Assembly: GCF_007858285.1 (NCBI RefSeq)
Contig: NZ_VFIL01000007.1
Location: forward strand, 1-64,000
From: Pseudomonas brenneri
GTDB lineage: Bacteria > Pseudomonadota > Gammaproteobacteria > Pseudomonadales > Pseudomonadaceae
Reading direction: 5' to 3'
DNA: 64,000 bases
Shown here: piece after piece, positions 8,012 to 16,793 of the stretch
How the letters are laid out: every line of letters starts with the position of its first letter
Numbering within the stretch: position 1 is the first letter of the stretch
Translations under genes and position numbers: made by a program
Notes under the pieces: model-generated
What the model was told of the DNA's origin: nothing
The model's input: only the letters and a program-made list of their open reading frames with translations
Database searches by the model: none

Positions 8012-8052
8012 CAGTTTCTGCAAACTTCAATAGAAGCCTGTAGAACAATAAT

Positions 8053-8128
<76 letters not shown>

Positions 8129-8191
8129 GTCTTGGTGGTGTGCATTCTATAGATTCCAGAACACACGTCAACCCCTTGATTCAAAAAAGTT

Positions 8192-8752
8192 TTATTTCTT
8201 TTCAACCGTCGTGCGCAGATGGGGCCAGGCGGCGCGCAGGTATTGCAGCATGGACCACAGGGTCAGGCCCGCGGCGATCAGCAGCAAGGCGTAGCCCAGC
8301 AGGACCCAGAAGGTGAAGTTCGACGGGTTGGCCAGCAGGATGACCAGCGCCAGCATCTGCGCGGCGGTTTTCCATTTGCCCATGTTGGACACGGCCACGT
8401 GGGCCCGTGCGCCGATTTCGGCCATCCATTCACGCAGGGCCGAGACGACGATCTCGCGACCGATGATCACGGCAGCTGGCAGGGTCAGCCACAGGTTGCC
8501 GTGTTCCTGGACGAGCAGCACCAGGGCTACGGCGACCATCAGCTTGTCGGCCACAGGGTCGAGGAACGCGCCAAACGGCGTGCTCTGCTCCAGGCGTCGT
8601 GCCAGGTAGCCATCCAGCCAGTCGGTCGCGGCCGCGAAGGCAAAGACCGAACTGGAGGCCATGTAGCTCCATTCATAGGGCAGGTAAAACAGCAAAATGA
8701 AAATCGGAATGAGCAGGACGCGTAGAACGGTGATCAGATTAGGGATATTCAT
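8192..8752 (-). CDS. pgsA: CDP-diacylglycerol-glycerol-3-phosphate 3-phosphatidyltransferase
   Basis: Makes phosphatidylglycerophosphate from CDP-diacylglycerol and glycerol-3-phosphate, the committed step of phosphatidylglycerol and cardiolipin synthesis, in the inner membrane. 186 residues beginning [12 protein letters not shown] (ATG at 8752; a GTG six bases earlier is in frame). The CDP-alcohol phosphotransferase signature is complete: [10 protein letters not shown], then G four residues before FLDPVADK, giving the D-x2-DG-x2-AR-x8-G-x3-D-x3-D pattern. Several membrane helices follow. It lies 32 bp downstream of uvrC in the same direction, as in other pseudomonads. Confidence 0.95.
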   Translation of the reverse strand: MNIPNLITVLRVLLIPIFILLFYLPYEWSYMASSSVFAFAAATDWLDGYLARRLEQSTPFGAFLDPVADKLMVAVALVLLVQEHGNLWLTLPAAVIIGREIVVSALREWMAEIGARAHVAVSNMGKWKTAAQMLALVILLANPSNFTFWVLLGYALLLIAAGLTLWSMLQYLRAAWPHLRTTVEKK

Positions 8753-8784
8753 CGGCACAACTGGCTACGAGGTGAGAGGGCATT

Positions 8785-10623
8785 CTACTCGCTGTGTAGG
8801 TTTGCATAAATCAACTCAGCAAGCTTTTTACTGATACCGGGGGCTTTGGCTATTTCTTCAATGCTGGCACGGGACAATTCCTGCAAACCACCAAAATGTT
8901 TCAACAGTTCGCGGCGCCGCTTTGGCCCTACGCCCGCCACCCCTTCCAGGGTTGAGGTGCGTCGGGTTTTGCCACGTCGGGCGCGGTGGCCAGTAATGGC
9001 GAAACGGTGAGCCTCGTCGCGAATCTGCTGAATCAGGTGCAACGCCGGTGAATCGCCCTTCAAGGTGAACTCATGGGCCGCATCATTCAAGTACAACGTT
9101 TCAAAACCGGCCTTGCGCGTCGCGCCCTTGGCCACGCCGAGCAGGATCAGGTCGGGCACCGCCAACTCGTTGAGTACGTCACGGGCCATGGACAATTGGC
9201 CCTTGCCGCCGTCCACCAGCAGGATATCCGGCAGCTTGCCCTCGCCGTCCTTGAGTTTGCTGAAGCGTCGGGTCAGGGCCTGATGCATGGCAGCATAGTC
9301 GTCGCCAGGGGTGACGCCTTCAATGTTATAGCGTCGATAATCGGACTTGATCGGCCCTTCCGGACCGAAGACCACACAAGACGCCACGGTCGCCTCGCCG
9401 CTGGAATGGCTGATGTCGTAGCACTCCAGGCGTTGCGGCGGCTCGTCAAGCTTGAGTACGTCAGCCAGCGCTTCAAAACGTGCGGCCACATGCTGGCGGT
9501 TGGCCAGGCGCGCACTCAGGGCCTGTTCGGCGTTGGTCACCGCCAACTGCTGCCAGCGCGCACGCGTGCCGCGCACCCGGTGACTGATGTCCAGTTCACG
9601 GCCACGCAGTGCGTGGATCGCCTCGATCAACGCAGGGAAGTCTTCGTGCACCACGTTGACGATCAGTTCGGACGGCAGGTCGCGCTCGGGGCTGCTGACG
9701 TAGTACTGGCCGAGGAACGCCGCCATGACGTCGGCCACCTCCTCCTCGATTCCCGTCTGCGGAAAGAAGTTCTTGCTGCCCAGCACCCGGCCGCCACGCA
9801 CACTGATCAAGTGCACACAGGCGCCGCCAGGATTGACGAAGGCCGCAATCACATCCACGTCACCGGTGCCGCCTTCCATGCTTTGCTGGTCCTGGACCCG
9901 GCGCAGTAAGGACACCTGGTCGCGCAGCTCGGCGGCCCGCTCAAAGTCCAGGACACTGGCCGCCTGCTCCATGGCACCGGACAACTCGTCGGCCAGGGCA
10001 TTGCTGCGCCCTTCCAGGAACATCACCGAGTGACGCACGTCCTCGGCATACTCCTGCGGCTCGACCAACCCCACGCAGGGCGCCTTGCAGCGCTTGATCT
10101 GGTATTGCAGGCACGGGCGGGTGCGGTTCTTGTAGAAGCTGTCTTCGCACTGGCGCACAAAGAACGTCTTTTGCAGCAGGCTCAGGCTCTCGCGGATCGC
10201 CCCGGCGCTGGGGTATGGACCAAAATACTTGCCCTTTTGCTTCTTCGCCCCGCGATGGATGCTCAGGCGCGGAAAGTCACCGTCCGACAGAAACACGTAC
10301 GGGTAGGACTTATCGTCACGCAACAGAATATTGTAGGGCGGCCGCCATTCCTTGATCAGCGTCTGCTCAAGCAGCAGCGCCTCGGTTTCATTGGCGGTGA
10401 TGGTGGTTTCGACCTGGGCGATCCGCCCCACCAGGGCGGCGGTCTTCGGCGCCAGGCCGGTCTTGCGAAAATAGCTGGCCAGGCGTTTCTTGAGGTTCTT
10501 GGCCTTGCCGACATACAGCAGGCGCGCCTCGCTGTCGAACATGCGATACACGCCGGGCCGACCACTGCAGGTTGCAAGAAATGCACTCGGATCAAACGCG
10601 GCTGTTATTTCAGTGGCTTGCAT
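8785..10623 (-). CDS. uvrC: Excinuclease ABC subunit C
   Basis: 612 residues. Performs both incisions of nucleotide excision repair with UvrB. The N-terminal GIY-YIG nuclease is seen at about 20-95 (GVYRMF, then [14 protein letters not shown]), a UVR UvrB-binding segment near 205-245 ([20 protein letters not shown]), the RNase H-like C-terminal nuclease ([20 protein letters not shown] and [10 protein letters not shown]) and a helix-hairpin-helix tail ([21 protein letters not shown]). The ATG starts one base after the gacA stop, so the two are cotranscribed and coupled, the classic Gammaproteobacterial uvrY/gacA-uvrC arrangement. Confidence 0.97.
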   Translation of the reverse strand: MQATEITAAFDPSAFLATCSGRPGVYRMFDSEARLLYVGKAKNLKKRLASYFRKTGLAPKTAALVGRIAQVETTITANETEALLLEQTLIKEWRPPYNILLRDDKSYPYVFLSDGDFPRLSIHRGAKKQKGKYFGPYPSAGAIRESLSLLQKTFFVRQCEDSFYKNRTRPCLQYQIKRCKAPCVGLVEPQEYAEDVRHSVMFLEGRSNALADELSGAMEQAASVLDFERAAELRDQVSLLRRVQDQQSMEGGTGDVDVIAAFVNPGGACVHLISVRGGRVLGSKNFFPQTGIEEEVADVMAAFLGQYYVSSPERDLPSELIVNVVHEDFPALIEAIHALRGRELDISHRVRGTRARWQQLAVTNAEQALSARLANRQHVAARFEALADVLKLDEPPQRLECYDISHSSGEATVASCVVFGPEGPIKSDYRRYNIEGVTPGDDYAAMHQALTRRFSKLKDGEGKLPDILLVDGGKGQLSMARDVLNELAVPDLILLGVAKGATRKAGFETLYLNDAAHEFTLKGDSPALHLIQQIRDEAHRFAITGHRARRGKTRRTSTLEGVAGVGPKRRRELLKHFGGLQELSRASIEEIAKAPGISKKLAELIYANLHSE

Positions 10624-10624
10624 T

Positions 10625-11266
10625 TCAGGCGCTGGCGTCCACCATGCCGTGGCGAACCGCCAGCAAGGTCAGTTCAACATCACTGCTGATGGATAGCTTC
10701 TCGAAAATTCGATAACGGTAGGTGTTCACGGTTTTCGGCGACAGGCAGAGCTTGTCGGAAATCGACTGGACCTTCTGGCAGCCCACAATCATCAAGGCGA
10801 TCTGAATCTCGCGCTCGGACAAGGCATCAAATGGTGAGTCGCTGACAGGCTGAAACGACTTGATCGCCAGTTGCTGGGCAATCTGTGGGCTGATATAGCG
10901 TTGGCCGGCGAATACCAGGCGGATGGCCTGGACCATTTCCGCGAGCCCCGCGCCCTTGGTCAGATAACCGGCCGCGCCGGCCTGCAGAAGCCTGGTAGGA
11001 AAAGGGTCTTCTTCACAGACAGTGACCACGACGACCTTGATATCCGGATGACTGCGCAACAACTTGCAGGTAGCGCCAAGACCACCAATCCCCGGCATCT
11101 TGACGTCCATCAAAACCACATCGGGTTTCAACTCGCGCGCCTTGATCAGGGATTCCTCTCCCGACTCGGCCTGGCCGACTACTTGCAGGCCATCGATGTC
11201 AGCCAGCATTCGTGTAATGCCTGTACGAACGAGATCATGGTCATCGACTACTAGCACCCTAATCAA
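10625..11266 (-). CDS. gacA: Response regulator GacA
   Basis: 213 residues. The open frame extends to 11314 but the protein starts at the TTG at 11266-11264 ([16 protein letters not shown]), preceded by GAGGTG eight bases away; TTG is the start used by gacA in fluorescent pseudomonads. Receiver domain with phosphoacceptor Asp54 (VLMDVKMPG) and Lys in YLTKGAG, then a LuxR-type HTH ([37 protein letters not shown]). GacA, phosphorylated by GacS, drives the small RNAs RsmX/Y/Z and thereby secondary metabolism, exoenzymes and biofilm genes. It heads the gacA-uvrC-pgsA cluster. Confidence 0.97.
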   Translation of the reverse strand: MIRVLVVDDHDLVRTGITRMLADIDGLQVVGQAESGEESLIKARELKPDVVLMDVKMPGIGGLGATCKLLRSHPDIKVVVVTVCEEDPFPTRLLQAGAAGYLTKGAGLAEMVQAIRLVFAGQRYISPQIAQQLAIKSFQPVSDSPFDALSEREIQIALMIVGCQKVQSISDKLCLSPKTVNTYRYRIFEKLSISSDVELTLLAVRHGMVDASA

Positions 11267-11485
11267 GCAGACACCTCGCGAAATGGTCTTATAGGTTGCT
11301 GAACACCTTAGCAAAAAACCAAGGCACAGACCTAGCTGAACGCGTCATATATATAGAGTTTCAATACGCTACGACCGCCTGCCGAGCGACAAACGGGGTT
11401 GTTTCCTGGGTAAAAGGTCAGGATTCCTTGAGGACCGGCCGGGTTTTTCCAGGCACCACAGAGGAATACTCTGCCAAGGTGCTGC

Positions 11486-11926
11486 TCAGCCTGCGGACAG
11501 CCAGCCAGACTCCATACGCCAGAAACAACCCTCCTCAGCGACAATACTCAGGCCCTTGCGCTGATAGAGTCTTTTTGCCGGATTGGTCTTGAATACGGTC
11601 AACCGCAAGTAACCCCGGCTTTCCGCCCTCGCCTTGGCGATCATCTGCTCCAACACCCAACTGCCCGCGCCCTGGCAGCGCAAAGCATCAAGAATGTGCA
11701 GTTCGCGAATGTACAACGCATGATCATCCCGGCTCAGGCTCACAAACCCCAGCAACCTGTCGCCCTGGCAGATCAACCAGTTCTCCCGCCCGGCCCAGGC
11801 GGTATCGAAGCCTTTGTCGGACCACGTCAGATCGTACTGTCGATAGTAGTGATCCATCGCCTGATGCGTCAGGCTGCGCGCAAAGGCCAGGTGTTGATCC
11901 GATGCAGCCCTGAGCGTGAATGCCAT
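11486..11926 (-). CDS. GNAT-family N-acetyltransferase
   Basis: Chosen start is the ATG at 11926 (MAFTLRAASDQH), preceded by GGAG at good spacing; the frame is open further upstream but that part overlaps the neighbouring hydrolase. 146 residues with the GNAT core: LLGFVSLSRDDHALYIRELHIL (strands 4 and 5 region), RCQGAGSWVLEQMIAKA (acetyl-CoA pyrophosphate loop, Q/RxxGxG/A), and LRLTVFKTNPAKRLYQRKGL (the NxxAxxxYxxxGF-like tail). Substrate unknown. It starts 19 bp after the carbon-nitrogen hydrolase stop, so both are likely cotranscribed. Confidence 0.85.
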   Translation of the reverse strand: MAFTLRAASDQHLAFARSLTHQAMDHYYRQYDLTWSDKGFDTAWAGRENWLICQGDRLLGFVSLSRDDHALYIRELHILDALRCQGAGSWVLEQMIAKARAESRGYLRLTVFKTNPAKRLYQRKGLSIVAEEGCFWRMESGWLSAG

Positions 11927-11945
11927 AACAGTGTGCTCCATGGCA

Positions 11946-12695
11946 TCACAGCGCGACTGACCAGCCACTCCAGTTGCCTGCCTCCCTGCGCGCGATGACC
12001 AGGGCATCGCCGACACCTGACGCAGCCGCAATCAATGCGCCGTCGGCGCCCCAGATCGCGCTACGTCCGGCACATACCCAGCCACCGGACGGCCCGCCAT
12101 GGTTGGCCATCAGCACCACCATCGAGTGTTCGCCAGCATAGCCCTGGAGCAACGCACTATCGGCAGCGTAACCACCGTCGCTGATCAAAACGCCTGCCGC
12201 ATAGACTGTGGCCCCGAGCGCCGCCGCATCACGCGGATGGCTGGCGTGGGAAAAGTCAGCGCAAACCGCCAGGGCGATCCGGTCATCACCCCATACCAAC
12301 GCCTCGCCACCCTGTCCCGGCATAAATGCCAGTTCTTCACCGGAGTGCAGATGTTGTTTGCTGTACACCGCCAACGAACCATCGGCGGCCAGTACCAACG
12401 CCCCAATCAGCACCCCAGTGCTCGACGGCAAGCGAATGGGCATGCCGACCACCGCCGTCATGTTCAGCTCACGCGCCATTTCCCGCAGCGGCGTCAGTAC
12501 CGCGTCGTTCGGCGCGATCGCCAACTCCATTGCCAGGAAAGGTTCATAGCCGGTCAAGGACAGTTCCGGGAACACCAGCAATTGCACGTCGTGCTCGGCA
12601 GCAGCGACCATAAATGCCAGGTGGCGCTCGATATTCGCTGCCAGGTCGCCAGCGATGGAGCAGGTTTGGGCACTGGCAAGGGTCAAGGTGGTCAT
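11946..12695 (-). CDS. Carbon-nitrogen hydrolase (nitrilase superfamily)
   Basis: The start at 12695 (MTTLTLASAQ) fits the family N-terminus; the frame extends upstream without homology. 249 residues. The catalytic triad is visible: Glu44 in VFPELSLTGYE, Lys113 in SKQHLHSGEE, Cys145 in ALAVCADFSH. Such amidases hydrolyse or condense amide bonds of small cytoplasmic molecules (for example omega-amidase, carbamoylputrescine or NAD-related amides). The CADF context rather than CYDLRFP argues against a YafV-type omega-amidase; the substrate is not predicted. Followed by a GNAT gene. Confidence 0.85.
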   Translation of the reverse strand: MTTLTLASAQTCSIAGDLAANIERHLAFMVAAAEHDVQLLVFPELSLTGYEPFLAMELAIAPNDAVLTPLREMARELNMTAVVGMPIRLPSSTGVLIGALVLAADGSLAVYSKQHLHSGEELAFMPGQGGEALVWGDDRIALAVCADFSHASHPRDAAALGATVYAAGVLISDGGYAADSALLQGYAGEHSMVVLMANHGGPSGGWVCAGRSAIWGADGALIAAASGVGDALVIARREAGNWSGWSVAL

Positions 12696-12787
12696 GGTCG
12701 CGTCCTGGCAATGGGTGTGAGTATCCATCCAGCATATCGGGACTTGCGTCATAGCGCTAAGTCACTCATCGCGATAGAAATTACTGA

Positions 12788-12816
12788 TTGAATCCAGCAG
12801 CGTGCCTCAGTTAAGC
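12788..12816 (+). promoter_or_regulatory. Candidate promoter of the aro leader transcript
   Basis: TTGAAT at 12788-12793 and TTAAGC at 12811-12816 are 17 bp apart; the -10 match is weak. A start near 12823 would leave only a short 5' untranslated stretch before the leader ribosome site, as usual in attenuators. Confidence 0.4.
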
Positions 12817-12842
12817 TCCACCCCATCATTTGGAGAAACACC

Positions 12843-12977
12843 ATGTTGCAACTCACCCTCACCCAGGCTCGCCCTACTGCCAACGCACAGCGTTCGGTCG
12901 TGGCTACCCGCGTGAACGGTTTGAGCGCACTGGTCAGCTTTTATTTTGGGTATTGGTTTAGCCACTGGCGCGCCTGA
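12843..12977 (+). CDS. Aromatic-codon-rich leader peptide 1 (attenuation)
   Basis: A 44-codon open frame too short for standard gene lists. GGAG at 12832-12835 sits seven bases before the ATG. The peptide is unremarkable until residue 32, then reads FYFGYWFSHW (codons 33-42): three Phe, two Tyr and two Trp in ten codons, six codons before the region where the transcript folds into a strong terminator. This is the design of trp/phe-type leader peptides, and the next full gene is DAHP synthase, the entry enzyme of aromatic synthesis. Inference: ribosome stalling at Phe/Tyr/Trp codons during charged-tRNA shortage prevents termination at 13030-13067. Specific sensing of one amino acid is not decided, as all three occur. 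Confidence 0.75.
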   Translation: MLQLTLTQARPTANAQRSVVATRVNGLSALVSFYFGYWFSHWRA

Positions 12978-13029
12978 TACCTGAAATCGGCGCCCACTAC
13001 TCAAGGGGTCGCCTGCCAGAGAAATCTAA

Positions 13030-13067
13030 CCCCCGGTCGGCTCCCCGACCGGGGGTTTTGTTTTTTC
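13030..13067 (+). terminator. Attenuator terminator between the two leader peptides
   Basis: CCCCCGGTCGG (13030-13040), loop CTCC, CCGACCGGGGG (13045-13055), then TTTTGTTTTTTT. The 11-bp stem is perfect and the U tract long, so it would stop most transcripts unless an antiterminator forms. GGGGT at 13005-13009 could pair with ACCCC at 13029-13033 and so open the stem base; this needs folding analysis. Confidence 0.85.
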
Positions 13068-13115
13068 AGCCCTGAACATTTTTTGCTACACACCGAACTT
13101 AAAGGGAATCACACC

Positions 13116-13268
13116 ATGAACTACACCACTTATTACCGTTACGACACCTGCACCGCCTGGCGATTTAGCAAGCTCCGTTCGGGACAGCCTGCCGCCTCCG
13201 ATCGGTCACCTATTGGTGGCAAGCCAACACACGCAGCCAATACGGCCAATTGTCGAACACCCCAGTAG
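13116..13268 (+). CDS. Tyr-rich leader peptide 2 preceding DAHP synthase
   Basis: A 50-codon frame with AAAGGGA eight bases before the ATG. The N-terminal part is MNYTTYYRYDTCTAWRF: four Tyr in the first nine codons, then Trp15 and Phe17; the remainder is low in aromatics. It lies just after the attenuator and ends with TAG at 13266-13268, the first base of a hairpin that abuts the Shine-Dalgarno of the DAHP synthase gene. Inference: a second control step, where translation of this leader (blocked by lack of Tyr-tRNA or completed when Tyr is present) alters access to the aro ribosome site or Rho loading. The alternative that it is a chance frame cannot be excluded, but aromatic content and ribosome site argue against it. 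Confidence 0.6.
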   Translation: MNYTTYYRYDTCTAWRFSKLRSGQPAASDRSPIGGKPTHAANTANCRTPQ

Positions 13269-13302
13269 GGCAGAGCGTGCGGGAACAGCCCGCCGCTTGC
13301 CC
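13268..13302 (+). promoter_or_regulatory. Hairpin next to the DAHP synthase ribosome site
   Basis: GGGCA (13268-13272) can pair with TGCCC (13298-13302), enclosing GCGGG (13279-13283) paired with CCCGC (13289-13293). The structure begins at the stop codon of leader 2 and ends directly before AGGAA (13303-13307), the aro Shine-Dalgarno. A ribosome finishing leader 2 would disrupt it. Confidence 0.45.
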
Positions 13303-13316
13303 AGGAAGCCGAAACT

Positions 13317-14387
13317 ATGAACTCCTCCATCGCCGCCCTGCCCGTCACCACCCTGTCCAGCGCCAATGAAGCGCTGACCCAGCGCTTGCCCAGCGCCCTT
13401 GAGCTCAAGCACCAGTTGCCCCTGAGCCCGTTCCTGACCGAGCAAGTCAATGCTCATCGCCAGGCTATCCGTGCAATCCTCAATGGCGAAGACAGCCGAT
13501 TGCTGGTCATCGTCGGACCCTGCTCGATCCATGATCCTGAATCCGCCATGGAATACGCGCGCAATCTGAAGAAACTGGCCAATGACGTCAGTGACCAGAT
13601 GTTGCTGGTGATCCGCGCCTACGTCGAAAAACCGCGCACCACCATTGGCTGGAAAGGCCTGGCCTACGACCCGCACCTGGATGGCAGCGATGACATGGCC
13701 GCTGGCCTCAGCCTGTCCCGGGAATTGATGCGCGAAATGCTGCGCCTGGGCTTGCCGGTCGCCACCGAGCTGCTGCAACCGATGGCCGCCGGTTACTTCG
13801 AAGACGTGCTCAGTTGGGTCGCCATCGGCGCGCGCACCACCGAATCGCAGATCCATCGGGAAATGGCCAGCGGCCTGGGCATGCCTGTCGGCTTCAAGAA
13901 CGGCACCGATGGCGGCGTGGCCATCGCCTGTGACGCCATGCGCTCCGCAGCCCACCCGCACCGCCACTTCGGCGTCGACAGCCAGGGGCATCCGGCGATC
14001 ATCCAGACCCCAGGCAACGCGGACACCCACCTGGTGTTGCGTGGCGGCCACCGTGGTCCGAACTACGACCGCCAGAGCGTGGCCCAGGTCAAGACCGACC
14101 TGGCCAAAAGCAAAGTGGCCACGCGGATCATGGTCGATTGCAGCCATGCCAACAGCGGCAAAGACCCAATGCGCCAGCCTGCAGTCTTCAATGATGTGCT
14201 GGAGCAACGCCTGCAAGGCGACACCTCGCTGATCGGCATGATGCTGGAAAGTCATCTGTTCGAAGGCTGCCAGCCGCTCAGCCCGTCGATGCGCTACGGG
14301 GTTTCGGTGACCGACGGTTGCCTGGGTTGGGACGGCACCGAGCAGTTGTTGCGTGAAGCGGCACAACGCCTGCGCGACCACGCCTGA
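13317..14387 (+). CDS. aroF: 3-deoxy-7-phosphoheptulonate (DAHP) synthase, class I
   Basis: 356 residues, usual length for AroF/G/H proteins. Condenses phosphoenolpyruvate with erythrose-4-phosphate, the first step of the shikimate pathway. Family blocks: residues about 62-72 LLVIVGPCSIHD (metal-binding Cys), RAYVEKPRTTIGWKGL, ELLQPMAAGYFEDVLSWVAIGARTTESQ, GFKNGTDG, NAxTHLVLRGG, and the C-terminal MLESHLFEG and SVTDGCLGWD. Which allosteric class (Phe, Tyr or Trp sensitive) cannot be decided by eye; the aroF symbol is a family label. The 5' region with two aromatic leader peptides and an attenuator implies transcriptional and perhaps translational control by aromatic amino acid supply. Confidence 0.92.
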   Translation: MNSSIAALPVTTLSSANEALTQRLPSALELKHQLPLSPFLTEQVNAHRQAIRAILNGEDSRLLVIVGPCSIHDPESAMEYARNLKKLANDVSDQMLLVIRAYVEKPRTTIGWKGLAYDPHLDGSDDMAAGLSLSRELMREMLRLGLPVATELLQPMAAGYFEDVLSWVAIGARTTESQIHREMASGLGMPVGFKNGTDGGVAIACDAMRSAAHPHRHFGVDSQGHPAIIQTPGNADTHLVLRGGHRGPNYDRQSVAQVKTDLAKSKVATRIMVDCSHANSGKDPMRQPAVFNDVLEQRLQGDTSLIGMMLESHLFEGCQPLSPSMRYGVSVTDGCLGWDGTEQLLREAAQRLRDHA

Positions 14388-14393
14388 GCTACC

Positions 14394-14419
14394 GCTATCG
14401 CCGGCAAGCCGGCGATGGC
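14394..14419. repeat. Single REP-type palindrome
   Basis: GCTATCGCCGGCAAGCCGGC followed by GATGGC, a single REP half-unit immediately after the DAHP synthase stop; it may act as transcription end or mRNA stabiliser. Confidence 0.65.
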
Positions 14420-14516
14420 TTTACATCAGGTACCGACGCAAATCAGTGGAACTTTGCCGGGAAATAACCGCCTGAATCCGGTAGGCTCACCTTTTTTATT
14501 CAAGGAGTTACCCACC

Positions 14517-14798
14517 ATGGCCAAAGCCACCGCCCGCCACATCCTGGTTGCCACCGAAGACAAGTGCAACGAACTCAAAGCCCAGATCGAAGGCGGCGCT
14601 GATTTCGCAGAAATCGCCAAAGCCAACTCCAGCTGCCCATCGAGCCGTGATGGCGGCAACCTGGGTTCGTTCGGCCCAGGCCAGATGGTCAAGGAATTCG
14701 ACACTGTCGTATTCAGCGCCCCGGTCAACACCGTGCAAGGTCCGGTGAAAACCCAGTTCGGTTACCACCTGCTGGAAGTGACCAGCCGCCAGGACTGA
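14517..14798 (+). CDS. ppiC: Parvulin-type peptidyl-prolyl isomerase (small cytoplasmic PpiC)
   Basis: Start at 14517 (MAKATARHILV), with AAGGAG ten bases before it; the upstream frame extension overlaps noncoding sequence. 93 residues, a stand-alone parvulin domain: ARHILVATEDKCNELKAQI, SSCPSSRDGGNLGSFGPGQMVKEFD, FSAPVNTVQGPVKTQFGYHLLEVTSRQ. It catalyses cis-trans isomerisation of X-Pro bonds, likely in the cytosol as there is no signal peptide. A strong terminator follows. A second parvulin is at 29327-29602. Confidence 0.93.
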   Translation: MAKATARHILVATEDKCNELKAQIEGGADFAEIAKANSSCPSSRDGGNLGSFGPGQMVKEFDTVVFSAPVNTVQGPVKTQFGYHLLEVTSRQD

Positions 14799-14815
14799 TC
14801 AGCGTCTTAGCAAAC

Positions 14816-14850
14816 CACAACGGCCCGCCTTTTGGTGGGCCGTTGTGTTT
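14816..14850 (+). terminator. Terminator after ppiC
   Basis: CACAACGGCCC and GGGCCGTTGTG form a perfect 11-bp stem around a ten-base loop, followed by TTT. Confidence 0.85.
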
Positions 14851-14933
14851 GTGCCCCGGCGGGGTGACTGGCGACCCGCGCGCGGTTAGGGTACAAGTCC
14901 CCTTCCTTCTTCACCCGGCGCTCAAGGCTGATA

Positions 14934-16793
14934 ATGCGACTGGACTTCCTCACGTTAGTTGGCTCTACCCTGGCCCTGCTGCTGGCGAGCACGGCATCGC
15001 TCGCGGCCCCTCAACACGCACTGACCGTCTACGGCGAACCCGCCAAGTACCCTGCCGGCTTCAGCCACTTCGATTATGTAAACCCCGAGGCGCCCAAGGG
15101 CGGCAGCCTGAAGCGTTCGGCCCTTGAGGTCGGTCGTTTTGACCATGTGCTGCCCTATATCGACAAAGGCATCGGCGTCAGCCAAGTGGACGGTTGGGTG
15201 TACTCGCCCCTGGCCTACCGCTCGCTGGATGAGCCCTATACGGTCTACGGCCTGGTAGCGCAAAAGATGGAGCGCGCCGAGGACGGCTTGTTCCTGCGGT
15301 TTTTCCTCAACCCCAAGGCGCGGTTTGCCGACGGCAAGCCCATCACCGCCGAAGACGTACGCTACAGTTTCAACCTGCTGATGACCCAGGGCAGCCTGCG
15401 CTTTCGCACGCTATTCGCCGACGTCAAGCACGTCGAAGTGGAAGGTCCCCTGCAAGTGCGTTTTGACTTTTCCAGCAATGAAAACCGTACCCTGCCCCTG
15501 GATGTCGCAACCCTGCCGGTGTTTCCCGAACATTGGTGGAAAGATCGCGACTTTGCCAACGGCGGTGGTTATGAAGCCCCTCTGGGCAGTGGCCCGTACA
15601 AGGTCAGCAAGATCAACTCCGGCAGCACCATCACCTTCCAGCGCGACCCCGACTGGTGGGGCAAGGACTTGCCCGTCAACCGCGGCCTGTACAACTTCGA
15701 CCGCCTGAGCCTGGAGTACTTCGGCGATACCGAAGTCGCCCGCCAGGTCCTGCGAGGCGGCGCCTACGACTTCAACCGTGAATTTTCCGCCACCGGCTAC
15801 TCCATCGGCTACAACGGCCCGGCCCTGGATGATGGCCGCCTGCAACGCGCGCACCTGGCCAAGGACGCGCCGCAATCGTCCCAAGGCTACGTGTTCAACC
15901 TGCAAAAACCGATGTTCCAGGACCGCCGCGTACGCCAGGCCCTGGCCATGCTCTGGGATTTCGAGTGGGCCAACCGGCAGATGATGCGCAACCTGTACAT
16001 CCGCCAGCAAAGCTACTTTTCCAACAGCCCGCTGGCTGCCACGCAACTGCCCGACGCCCAGGAGCTGGCGATTATCGAACCCTTGCGCGGGCAAATCCCC
16101 GACGAAGTCTTCACCCAGGTGTTCAAGGCGCCAACCACCGACGGCAGCGGGATGATCCGCGACAAGCAGTTGCAAGCCCTGGCCCTGCTGGAAGAAGCAG
16201 GCTGGACGCCCAAGGGCGACAAACTGGTGAATGCCGCCGGCGAGCCGCTGGAGTTCACTTTCCTCAATGTGCAAAACGGCCTTGAACGCCTGCTATTGCC
16301 TTATAAGCGCAACCTGGCGCAGATCGGCATCACCCTGAACATCCGGCGCATCGACTCCTCGCAGTACGTCAACCGGCTGATGAGCCGCGACTACGACATG
16401 ATCGTCAGCGGCTTTCCCGTCACCACCTCGCCAGGTCTTGAGCTGTACAACTACTTTGGCTCAGCCGCCGCGTTCGACCGAGGTGCCAACAACTACTTCG
16501 TCTTGCAGAACCCGGCGGTCGACACCCTGATCACCGGCCTGGTGCGCGCCACCACCCAGGCGCAGATGCTCAGCTACGCCCATGCCCTGGACCGGGTGCT
16601 GCAATGGAACTACTACTGGATCCCCAATTACTACCCGCCCGGGACCTCGGCCGCCTGGTGGAACCGCTTCGGACGCCCGGCCATCGCGGCCAGCAACGAC
16701 GAAGCGCTGGAGTCATGGTGGGAAGTCAGCCCGACACCCTTGACCAATGAACAGATGAAAGCCGAGCTGGACAAGACCCGAGGTACGCACTGA
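14934..16793 (+). CDS. yejA: Periplasmic peptide-binding protein of Yej ABC importer
   Basis: 619 residues with a signal peptide (hydrophobic 8-24, then SLAAP). It is an SBP family 5 protein: [28 protein letters not shown] is the YejA-type start, followed by [22 protein letters not shown] and [27 protein letters not shown]. YejA homologues bind peptides and microcin C-like compounds and have a role in peptide uptake and tolerance to cationic peptides. The stop overlaps the start of yejB (TGATG), and the whole yejABEF unit is tightly packed. No promoter was identified in the 14851-14933 gap. Confidence 0.92.
   Translation: MRLDFLTLVGSTLALLLASTASLAAPQHALTVYGEPAKYPAGFSHFDYVNPEAPKGGSLKRSALEVGRFDHVLPYIDKGIGVSQVDGWVYSPLAYRSLDEPYTVYGLVAQKMERAEDGLFLRFFLNPKARFADGKPITAEDVRYSFNLLMTQGSLRFRTLFADVKHVEVEGPLQVRFDFSSNENRTLPLDVATLPVFPEHWWKDRDFANGGGYEAPLGSGPYKVSKINSGSTITFQRDPDWWGKDLPVNRGLYNFDRLSLEYFGDTEVARQVLRGGAYDFNREFSATGYSIGYNGPALDDGRLQRAHLAKDAPQSSQGYVFNLQKPMFQDRRVRQALAMLWDFEWANRQMMRNLYIRQQSYFSNSPLAATQLPDAQELAIIEPLRGQIPDEVFTQVFKAPTTDGSGMIRDKQLQALALLEEAGWTPKGDKLVNAAGEPLEFTFLNVQNGLERLLLPYKRNLAQIGITLNIRRIDSSQYVNRLMSRDYDMIVSGFPVTTSPGLELYNYFGSAAAFDRGANNYFVLQNPAVDTLITGLVRATTQAQMLSYAHALDRVLQWNYYWIPNYYPPGTSAAWWNRFGRPAIAASNDEALESWWEVSPTPLTNEQMKAELDKTRGTH

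Noticed and set aside
7763..8023. 86-residue minus-strand frame between tRNA-Gly and integrase
   Set aside because: It crosses the terminator hairpin and the integrase 5' region and is only a shifted frame.
1..8052. Second copy of the tRNA-Gly 3' end (attR)
   Set aside because: No repeat of the tRNA 3' terminal sequence was found left of the tRNA within the window, so the island limit cannot be placed.
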